NCBI GenBank assembly: GCA_937902945.1
Contig: CALEMD010000077.1
Coordinates: forward strand, 1 to 5,567
Source of the DNA: an uncultured Erysipelotrichaceae bacterium
GTDB lineage: Bacteria > Bacillota_I > Bacilli_A > Erysipelotrichales > Erysipelotrichaceae
Reading direction: 5' to 3'
DNA: 5,567 nucleotides
Part shown: positions 1 through 5,026 of the stretch, in pieces
Layout: each line of letters starts with the position of its first letter
Numbering within the stretch: the first letter of the stretch is position 1
Notes under the pieces: generated by a model
Seen by the model: the letters and a program-made list of their open reading frames with translations, nothing else
The model's database searches: none
What the model was told of the DNA's origin: nothing
Program-made: the position numbers and the translations under genes

Positions 1-165
1 CCTGTCAATTCTCAATTATGCCAAGTTCCAAAGACCCGTATCAAGAAACAAGATATAAATTTAAAATGATGTATAATCGTGTATAATAATAATCCTAATT
101 CTGAAGTATGTCATTTGCCAGTGAAATAGTGGAGTATTTCTATATATCGAGAAAGATATTATCAT
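1..165. other. Left-edge upstream region of the methyltransferase gene
   Basis: This stretch holds no gene I can support. On the plus strand all three frames are open from the left edge and close at 56-58, 67-69 and 84-86, so the end of an upstream gene could lie here, but none of the three short tails is recognisable and I cannot choose between them. From about 55 onwards the DNA is very AT-rich and carries two TATAAT hexamers, annotated separately. A small inverted repeat (ATATC/GATAT, loop GAGAAA, about 144-159) lies just ahead of the ribosome binding site at 168-175 and is too weak to call a regulatory element. Confidence 0.4.
72..87 (+). promoter_or_regulatory. Tandem TATAAT boxes, candidate -10 elements for the plus-strand methyltransferase gene
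   Basis: Two perfect consensus -10 hexamers, TATAAT at 72-77 and 82-87, sit one helical turn apart in the repeat GTATAATcGTGTATAAT. Either would give a leader of roughly 90-105 nt before the ATG at 184. I see no good TTGACA-like -35 at the usual 16-18 nt spacing (about 49-54 or 59-64), so the assignment rests on the -10 match and the position. A TTGCCA at 115-120 could act as a -35, but no convincing -10 follows at the right distance. Confidence 0.35.
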
Positions 166-183
166 TTGAGGAGAGTAACAATA

Positions 184-939
184 ATGAAAGAGATGAATCA
201 AGATAGTTCTACAATTGCATGGAACGCTATGGGTGATGAATGGTTTGAATTAGCACAAACAGGAGAAAGTAGAAATTGTTTTATTATGCCCAATATGCTT
301 AATTTCATTGGGAATGTAAAAGATAAAAAGATTTTGGATTTGGGATGTGGAGAAGGTGGCTATTCAAGGGAACTTGCTAAAAGAGGCGCACAACTTGTTT
401 CAGTTGACTGTTCGACGAAAGCCATCGAGTATGCTGTTTCCTTGGCAAACAAAGAAAATCTTCAAATTGAGCATTTTGTTAGAAACAGTAACAATTTATT
501 TGATATAGAATCCGAACAGTTTGATATTGTACTTTGTTCAATGATGCTCATGGATTGCGAGGATTTTGAAGGAACTTTACGAGAAGTGGTTCGTGTGTTA
601 AAGCCAAATGGGCGTTTGTTTGCAAGCGTTTTGCATCCTTGTTTTGACGGGAATCATGAATCTGGCATTGGGCGACAAGGTGTAGGTATTGATCGACAGG
701 TAGTTGTTATGAATTATTTTGAACCAAAGGAGTGGGAAGCACCTCTTTGGAAAGGGACAATCCCTGTTATTTGGAGGCACAGAACGATGGAGGAGTATAT
801 CAAAACGTTCTGCAAGGTTGGCTTAACAATTGTGGATTTGAATGAACCGAAAGCAAGCGAAGAACAGGCACGGATATCTGATGCAATGGCGTGGCTTAAA
901 AAGATTCCACTATATTTATATTGGGAATTAAAAAAATAA
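184..939 (+). CDS. Class I SAM-dependent methyltransferase (substrate unknown)
   Basis: This is a cytoplasmic Rossmann-fold methyltransferase of the Methyltransf_11/UbiE-like type, 251 aa from ATG 184. Visible motifs are the SAM-binding motif I (ILDLGCGEG, residues 50-58), the acidic residue ending strand 2 (SVD, D75), motif IV (FDIVLCSMMLMD, 113-124) and the post-IV strand VLKPNGRLFASVLHPCF (138-154). The HPCF ending is common in small-molecule methyltransferases of this group. The C-terminal third should hold the substrate-binding part and gives no recognisable clue. ATG 184 is chosen because GAGGAGAG (168-175) lies a suitable distance upstream. A TTG at 166 extends the frame by six codons but overlaps that binding site. 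ATG 193 is a less well placed alternative. The gene stands alone, converging on the minus-strand operon, and looks more AT-rich than the operon genes, which suggests a separate origin. The fold is certain; the acceptor (metabolite, antibiotic or other) is not. Confidence 0.9.
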   Translation: MKEMNQDSSTIAWNAMGDEWFELAQTGESRNCFIMPNMLNFIGNVKDKKILDLGCGEGGYSRELAKRGAQLVSVDCSTKAIEYAVSLANKENLQIEHFVRNSNNLFDIESEQFDIVLCSMMLMDCEDFEGTLREVVRVLKPNGRLFASVLHPCFDGNHESGIGRQGVGIDRQVVVMNYFEPKEWEAPLWKGTIPVIWRHRTMEEYIKTFCKVGLTIVDLNEPKASEEQARISDAMAWLKKIPLYLYWELKK

Positions 940-1176
940 TGAATTTGAAACGATGATTTGTCAGGATGAATTATATTCAATAGATTGAAAATTCAATATT
1001 AATTGCTTTTGGAATAACCAAAGTACACGATAAGAAAAATCTATAATGGATTTGGAAAACCAAATTGAACCGTTAATGAAATATGCAAATTATTCTGGTT
1101 CTTTGTTAATAGGTATGTATATTAATCAGTTAAAATGCTAATTCATTGTAGGATTAGGTTAAAAATAGATGGAATT

Positions 1177-1226
1177 TGAAGTGACCATCAAAAGTAGGTT
1201 CTGTCCTACCTTTGATTGTCACTTCA
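1177..1226. terminator. Long hairpin, probable bidirectional terminator between convergent units
   Basis: The arms at 1177-1198 and 1205-1226 form a 22-bp inverted repeat around the 6-nt loop TTCTGT. Only two positions do not pair as Watson-Crick: 1186/1217 and 1193/1210. In a minus-strand transcript the second becomes a G-U pair, so the fold is slightly better in the RNA coming from azlD. T-rich DNA follows on both sides: TTTTT at 1241-1245 for plus-strand transcripts, and the complement of the A-run near 1160-1165 for minus-strand ones. Neither T-run abuts the stem, so this is not a textbook intrinsic terminator. Its place between converging genes still favours termination or 3'-end protection of both transcripts. 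A repeated palindromic element is the alternative. Confidence 0.6.
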
Positions 1227-1299
1227 CTTTAATGGTTCGCTTTTTATTAAATTCATTTGAAAAGAAGAGATACAAAACATTTTGCTTTAGTTTTGACAT
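1219..1299 (-). CDS. Possible 26-aa basic peptide (small ORF, uncertain)
   Basis: On the minus strand an ATG at 1299-1297 opens a 26-codon frame closing with TGA at 1221-1219. AAGGTGG at 1316-1310 lies 10 nt upstream, a plausible ribosome binding site. The predicted peptide has a short hydrophobic core (VLYLFF, residues 8-13) followed by a lysine/arginine-rich tail (NKKRTIKVK, 18-26), seven basic residues in total. Its stop codon lies inside the arm of the long hairpin, so peptide and hairpin would form a compact unit downstream of azlD. I know of no family that matches. The frame is short enough to arise by chance in AT-rich DNA, so this stays a candidate. Confidence 0.2.
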   Translation of the reverse strand: MSKLKQNVLYLFFSNEFNKKRTIKVK

Positions 1300-1405
1300 A
1301 ATGAGTACACCACCTTAAAAACACTTAAAAGGTTTAGCAGCCAAATTGAAAGCAATTGTTGAAATCAAGGTAGACTGATTTTTTAAAATAAAATGCAGGA
1401 GATTG

Positions 1406-1738
1406 TTAAACCAAGGGCAGGTGAAGCAGAATTATATAAAATACGGTTCCTGCAGTGATGCTAAGATATGTATTCTTTTTCCAAAGATGGAGTAAAGCAG
1501 TAAAGAGAACTGCTGCTATCTGTGCAATCGCAGACTGCAATGAATCAGAGCCAGTATTTCGCAGACAATAGATGACTAGAACTGCCATGATAGCAGAGGG
1601 AAGGACTTTACCTAGATATTGAATAAAGGCCGGAATTTGTTTGTCTTTATGGAAGCATATAAAAGGTAGAAAACGCAGAAAGGCTGTACAGATAAAAGAA
1701 GCAGTAACGGCTGCAGCAAGTTGAAGGTTATTCAGCAT
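1406..1738 (-). CDS. azlD: AzlD-family small subunit of a branched-chain amino acid exporter
   Basis: This is a 110-aa integral membrane protein with about four hydrophobic segments (roughly residues 6-28, 41-59, 68-85 and 92-108). Family features include the R-F-L-P-F motif (22-26) at the end of helix 1, the block YLGKVLPSAIMAVLVIY (41-57), and a final helix introduced by KKNTYLSITAGT (87-98). AzlD proteins pair with AzlC to form a two-component transporter (B. subtilis AzlCD, E. coli YgaZH, Corynebacterium BrnFE) that exports branched-chain amino acids, and in BrnFE also methionine. Length is normal for the family. The ATG overlaps the end of azlC by 7 nt, which points to translational coupling; AAAGGAGGAG (1750-1741) precedes it at unusually short spacing (about 4 nt), but the frame offers no better start. 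It is the last clear gene of the operon. Confidence 0.9.
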   Translation of the reverse strand: MLNNLQLAAAVTASFICTAFLRFLPFICFHKDKQIPAFIQYLGKVLPSAIMAVLVIYCLRNTGSDSLQSAIAQIAAVLFTALLHLWKKNTYLSITAGTVFYIILLHLPLV

Positions 1739-2433
1739 AACTCCTCCTTTCGGATTGTTTTTCTTAAAAGAAGAATAGCACTAGTGAGTGCCAGACTTGG
1801 CAGCATGAATCTGTCAGGTCCTAAGAGGAAACAAAGAAGGATGGCAATACAAAGACCACAAAGAGCAGGAAAGTGTTTATCAGCGGATTTCCATTGATCT
1901 ATAAAAATGGTGACAAATAAAGCAGTCATACAGAAATCAATTCCGGTCAGATCAAATGGGAGCAGACTTCCGAAGATGCCTCCAAGTACAGTTGCTGCTA
2001 TCCAAGACAAATGAGAGAACAATGCAACATAGAACATGATTGTTCTGCGGTCTTTGATGGTAATTGTGTCATCCTTGTTCAAAGAGCAGTTAACGGCATA
2101 GGTCTCATCGGTGAGCGTTTGGATCATATACCAGCGTTTTGAACCCATGGAATTAAAATCATCTAAAAAGGAGATACCATAGAATGTCTGACGAGAATTC
2201 ATGAACAGGGCAGTCAATACAATTGTAGATAGAGACGAACATTGCTTGAGCAGAGATACCAAGATGAACTGAAAGGCACCGGTATAGACTGTAACACTGA
2301 TACCAAGTGCCCACCATATGCCATATCCAGCTTTGGTCATGACAATGCCATATGCCATACCAATAAACAGATAGCTGATAATGACAGGTAGTGCTTTGAT
2401 TAATGCAAATTTCAAGATTTCTTTTTTTGTCAT
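1732..2433 (-). CDS. azlC: AzlC-family branched-chain amino acid exporter, large subunit
   Basis: This is a multi-pass membrane protein of 233 aa with hydrophobic segments near residues 11-31, 37-62, 66-80, 131-153, 165-178, 189-204 and 209-224. Typical AzlC features are the glycine-rich IGMAYGI (24-30), YTGAFQF (50-56), MNSRQTFYG (78-86, the family's N-A-R-H-x-x-Y-G position) and LTDET (107-111). With AzlD it should export neutral amino acids by the proton-driven mechanism described for this family. I place the start at ATG 2433, where AGGA (2444-2441) sits 7 nt upstream and the protein reaches the usual 230-240 aa. The frame remains open to a GTG at 2505, but that would add a polar 24-residue tail overlapping the previous gene. 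With ATG 2433 the gap from the mccA-like stop is 37 nt, with no terminator, so cotranscription is likely. Confidence 0.92.
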   Translation of the reverse strand: MTKKEILKFALIKALPVIISYLFIGMAYGIVMTKAGYGIWWALGISVTVYTGAFQFILVSLLKQCSSLSTIVLTALFMNSRQTFYGISFLDDFNSMGSKRWYMIQTLTDETYAVNCSLNKDDTITIKDRRTIMFYVALFSHLSWIAATVLGGIFGSLLPFDLTGIDFCMTALFVTIFIDQWKSADKHFPALCGLCIAILLCFLLGPDRFMLPSLALTSAILLLRKTIRKEELC

Positions 2434-2470
2434 ATCATTTTCCTGTCTTACCAGATCTCTGATGGATTCT

Positions 2471-3382
2471 TTATTCGAATAAATTTTTGCTAAAGTAGCG
2501 GTCACCGCGGTCCGGCGTGATGATAACTACATTTCCTTGTACACCATTCTCTACCAATTTTTTTGCGGCCGCAAGTGCTGCACCAGAAGAGGACCCGGCA
2601 ATAATCCCTTCTTTCTTTGCCAGCTCGCGAGAACCTTGAAAAGCTTCTGTATCTGTGATCTTGATGACTTGATCGACAAGCGACATATCCATGGTGTCGG
2701 CAATAAAGTCATTGCCAATGCCTTCAATGTCATAGTCACCATGGACACCGCCTCCCATAGTGGATCCGACGGGATCAGCTAGAATTCCCTGAATCTTTGG
2801 ATTCTGTTCTTTCAGGTATTTCATAACGCCGGAGTAGGTACCTCCGCTGCCAGCACCGGCCACAAAATAATCAATCTTTCCTTGCAGATCATGATAGATC
2901 TCCGGACCAGTTGTTTCATAATGTGCCAGAGGATTTGCTGGATTGATGAATTGTCCCATAGAAACAGCATTGGGAATTGTTTTGATAAGTTCATCTGCTT
3001 TCCGCGAAGCACCAAGCATTCCTTCTTCTCGAGGTGTATTAATGATCTCTGCTCCAAGAGCTCGCATCAGAATCTGCTTTTCTTCCGAAAATTTTGTCGG
3101 TACAACAAAAATGATATGATAACCTTTATTCAATGCCGCAAATGCGATGCCGAGACCTGTATTGCCTGCGGTTCCTTCGATAATTGTTGAACCAGGTTTT
3201 AGCCTGCCTGTTCGCTCAGCATCTTCAATCATGTATTTTCCTACTCTATCTTTGACACTGCCAGCTGGATTATATAGTTCCAATTTTGCAAACAAGGTGA
3301 CAGACTGCGGCAGTCCAAGATGAGACAGCTTAACGATTGGTGTGTTGCCAATCAATTCCTGCATTGATTCATAATATGCCAT
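2471..3382 (-). CDS. mccA: PLP-dependent cystathionine beta-synthase / cysteine synthase-like enzyme (MccA/CysK family)
   Basis: This is a fold-type II PLP enzyme of the cysteine synthase/cystathionine beta-synthase family, 303 aa, lacking the C-terminal CBS domains of the animal enzyme. Visible are the PLP lysine in NPAGSVKDR (K44), the substrate loop EGTAGNTG (69-76), the phosphate-binding loop AGAGSGGTYSG (175-185), GSSSGAAL (263-270) and PDRGDRYFSK (290-299). The substrate loop has Ala where CysK usually has Ser (TSGNT). The C-terminal block has Arg where many CysK proteins have the Ser that contacts the PLP ring nitrogen. These differences, and the company of luxS and an MccB-like lyase, favour (O-acetyl)serine plus homocysteine to cystathionine over plain sulfide-dependent cysteine synthesis, but both remain possible. 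The ATG lies 2 nt after the upstream stop. The nearest purine-rich site (AGGAAAG) is rather far, so translation probably depends on coupling. Confidence 0.85.
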   Translation of the reverse strand: MAYYESMQELIGNTPIVKLSHLGLPQSVTLFAKLELYNPAGSVKDRVGKYMIEDAERTGRLKPGSTIIEGTAGNTGLGIAFAALNKGYHIIFVVPTKFSEEKQILMRALGAEIINTPREEGMLGASRKADELIKTIPNAVSMGQFINPANPLAHYETTGPEIYHDLQGKIDYFVAGAGSGGTYSGVMKYLKEQNPKIQGILADPVGSTMGGGVHGDYDIEGIGNDFIADTMDMSLVDQVIKITDTEAFQGSRELAKKEGIIAGSSSGAALAAAKKLVENGVQGNVVIITPDRGDRYFSKNLFE

Positions 3383-3384
3383 GA

Positions 3385-4542
3385 TTATTTCTCACTTTCC
3401 TGGATAGCCTGAAATAGATCAGTAATCAGATCATCCTGATTTTCAATGCCAACCGACAAACGGATCAGACCGTCTGTAATGCCAACTTTCTGGCGAATCT
3501 CATAGGGAATGGATGCATGTGTCATCGTTGCAGGGTGACATACAAGGCTTTCCACACCGCCTAAGCTTTCTGCTAATGTTATAAGTTTTAAGGAACGGAA
3601 AAATTTCTTGATGTCATAGTTTTCTTTTAATTCAAACGAGATCATAGCACCCCCATTTTTTGCCTGCTTTTGATTGACCGCATAACCCTGTGCCGATGAA
3701 AGGCCAGGATAGTAAAGAGTTTTTACTGCCTTATGAACAGCCAGTGCCGATGCAATTTGCTGAGCGTTTTGAACATGTCTGTCCATTCGCACACCCAGCG
3801 TCTTGATTCCTCGAATCAACAGGAAACTGTCAAAGGGTCCTAAGACACCGCCAGTCGAATTCTGCAGAAAGCCAATCTTTTCCGCTAAGACATCTTCTTT
3901 GACAACAACGAGTCCGGCAACCAGGTCACTGTGACCGGCCAGATATTTCGTTGCACTATGGATGACAATATCAGCACCGTGTTCCAAAGGACGCTGAAGA
4001 TATGGTGTCATAAATGTGTTGTCGACAATGGTCAAAGCGTTATGCTGTTTGGCAAGTTTGCTGACAGCAGAAATATCCGTGATTGTTAGAAGGGGATTTG
4101 CCGGGCTTTCGATGTAGACTGCCTTAACGTCTTTCGTGAATGCTTCTTCGACAGCCTTCAGGTCAGATGTATCGACAATCTGATATTTTATGCCAAAATT
4201 GTTGAACACCTTATCTAGTACACGGAATGTTCCACCATAAACGTTGGAGGAAATCAATAGTTTGTCACTGGTTTTAAACAGGGAAAGGATAGCCGTGATG
4301 GCTGCCATGCCAGAGGCAAACGCAAAGCCGGCGGTACCTTTCTCTAATTCCGCAATTAACGCCTCAAGTGCTGCTCTAGTCGGATTGCCTGTACGAGAAT
4401 ATTCCCATCCAGAAGTTTCACCTAGTCCTTTTTGTTCATAAGTAGATGTCTGATAAATTGGTATGTTGACAGCTCCTGTTAATGGATCTCCATCCACGCC
4501 GCCATGAATCAAAGCGGATTCGATATGTTTATAATTCTTCAT
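3385..4542 (-). CDS. mccB: Cys/Met-metabolism PLP enzyme: cystathionine gamma-lyase / gamma-synthase (MccB/MetB type)
   Basis: This is a full-length (385 aa) fold-type I enzyme of the Cys/Met metabolism PLP family, cytosolic and normally a homotetramer. Key features are YSRTGNPTR (48-56, whose Tyr and Arg bind the PLP phosphate of the neighbouring subunit), SGMAAI (77-82), the ring-stacking Tyr in NVYGGT (Y102), VDNTF (D174, pyridine nitrogen), the PLP lysine in HSATKYLAGHSD (K199), and the C-terminal LAESLGGVESL (323-333), HPATMTHASIP (336-346) and RLSVGIE (361-367, Arg for the substrate carboxylate). The Glu in GGVES is shared by gamma-synthases and gamma-lyases, so the sequence cannot fix the direction of transsulfuration. 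Next to luxS and an mccA-like gene, cystathionine to cysteine cleavage is the better fit. The ATG is preceded by AAGGAGGG (4558-4551) at 8 nt spacing, lying inside the end of luxS, with a 14-nt overlap between the genes. Confidence 0.88.
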   Translation of the reverse strand: MKNYKHIESALIHGGVDGDPLTGAVNIPIYQTSTYEQKGLGETSGWEYSRTGNPTRAALEALIAELEKGTAGFAFASGMAAITAILSLFKTSDKLLISSNVYGGTFRVLDKVFNNFGIKYQIVDTSDLKAVEEAFTKDVKAVYIESPANPLLTITDISAVSKLAKQHNALTIVDNTFMTPYLQRPLEHGADIVIHSATKYLAGHSDLVAGLVVVKEDVLAEKIGFLQNSTGGVLGPFDSFLLIRGIKTLGVRMDRHVQNAQQIASALAVHKAVKTLYYPGLSSAQGYAVNQKQAKNGGAMISFELKENYDIKKFFRSLKLITLAESLGGVESLVCHPATMTHASIPYEIRQKVGITDGLIRLSVGIENQDDLITDLFQAIQESEK

Positions 4543-5026
4543 GATGTATTCCCTCCTTTATAGGTTCCTCATTGTAAGTTAACTTGTCTTCATCCCAGTC
4601 ATGCAGTACAGCTGCCATATCTTTGGCAACTGCTTTTGCACCAGACAAATCATGTTCCAGATAATTTCCGCATTCCCATCGATGACTGCCAGGAATCTCT
4701 CCTGTAAAATTTGCAATATACTGAAAACTATCTTGAACTAAATGAATTGCGTCTGCACAGGCGACAGAGTCTCTTAATAGAAAATAGAATCCGGTACGGC
4801 ATCCCATTGGACCAACGTAAATCACTTGATCTGCATAGGCACTGTTCCTGGCATATGTTGCAAACAGATGTTCAAATGTATGCAGAGCCCCATTGGATAA
4901 GTAATCACCACCATTCGGTTTCTTCATACGGATGTCATATGTAATGACATCTCCGTCAATTCTTGATACGTACATACCTTTTTCTAATTTGTCATGATTG
5001 ACAGTAAAGCTTGCTATCTTTTTCAT
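4529..5026 (-). CDS. luxS: S-ribosylhomocysteine lyase (AI-2 synthase) LuxS
   Basis: LuxS cleaves S-ribosylhomocysteine to homocysteine and 4,5-dihydroxy-2,3-pentanedione, the precursor of the AI-2 signal, as the second step of SAH detoxification after Pfs/MTAN. All catalytic elements are visible in this 165-aa protein: the metal ligands in LHTFEH (H49, H53) and in ECGNY (C119), the catalytic Glu of the HTxEH motif (E52), the catalytic Cys in GPMGCRTGFY (C76), and the SNGALHTFEHLFATYAR core (44-60). Length is normal for the family. The ATG overlaps the stop of the upstream methyltransferase frame (ATGA), with AAGGAGG at 5043-5037, 10 nt away. The 3' end overlaps the mccB-like gene and carries its ribosome binding site. 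No pfs gene is visible, so that step must be encoded elsewhere or upstream. Identification is secure. Confidence 0.98.
   Translation of the reverse strand: MKKIASFTVNHDKLEKGMYVSRIDGDVITYDIRMKKPNGGDYLSNGALHTFEHLFATYARNSAYADQVIYVGPMGCRTGFYFLLRDSVACADAIHLVQDSFQYIANFTGEIPGSHRWECGNYLEHDLSGAKAVAKDMAAVLHDWDEDKLTYNEEPIKEGIHHEEL
4551..4558 (-). promoter_or_regulatory. Ribosome binding site of the mccB-like gene inside luxS
   Basis: AAGGAGGG on the minus strand sits 8 nt before the ATG at 4542, within the luxS C-terminal codons. It decides the start of the mccB-like gene and confirms the 14-nt overlap with luxS as genuine. Confidence 0.8.

Larger units (their letters stand above)
940..1405. other. Convergent intergenic region, 466 bp
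   Basis: The gap separates the 3' end of the plus-strand methyltransferase gene from the 3' end of azlD. It is very AT-rich. Its main content is a long hairpin (1177-1226) and a possible 26-codon minus-strand frame (1219-1299), both listed separately. Two small hairpin-like motifs, TTTGG/CCAAA around 1010-1021 and ATTTGG/CCAAAT around 1050-1065, have stems of only 5-6 bp and no T-run. A 31-codon plus-strand frame at 1046-1141 lacks a ribosome binding site and resembles nothing I know. I see no transposase remnant, tRNA or riboswitch. Confidence 0.6.

Noticed and set aside
166..183. Upstream TTG start extending the plus-strand methyltransferase by six codons
   Set aside because: The TTG overlaps the GAGGAGAG ribosome binding site that serves ATG 184, and no binding site precedes the TTG itself.
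598..980. Minus-strand open frames opposite the plus-strand methyltransferase
   Set aside because: They are antisense to conserved methyltransferase motifs and match nothing recognisable.
1046..1141. 31-codon plus-strand frame in the intergenic region
   Set aside because: It has no ribosome binding site and no recognisable similarity, and short open frames are expected in such AT-rich DNA.
1291..1321. TTGACA at 1294-1299 followed 17 nt later by TAAAAA, a possible plus-strand promoter
   Set aside because: The -10 match is poor and transcription would run straight into the antisense of azlD with no gene to serve. A chance match is more likely.
940..1405. Riboswitch, T-box or SAM-box in the intergenic region
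   Set aside because: The region lies at the 3' ends of both units, not ahead of a gene. The operon leader, where such an element would be expected, is outside the window.
1340..1408. In-frame continuation of azlD beyond its stop for about 22 codons
   Set aside because: AzlD is already full length at 110 aa with a complete last helix; the continuation resembles no family and probably arises by chance.
2434..2505. GTG start adding 24 residues to AzlC and overlapping the mccA-like gene
   Set aside because: The added segment is polar and outside the usual AzlC length, while ATG 2433 has an AGGA site 7 nt upstream.
2537..3190. Plus-strand open frames opposite the mccA-like gene
   Set aside because: They lie antisense to a strongly recognised gene, have no family features, and reflect the codon pattern of the opposite strand.
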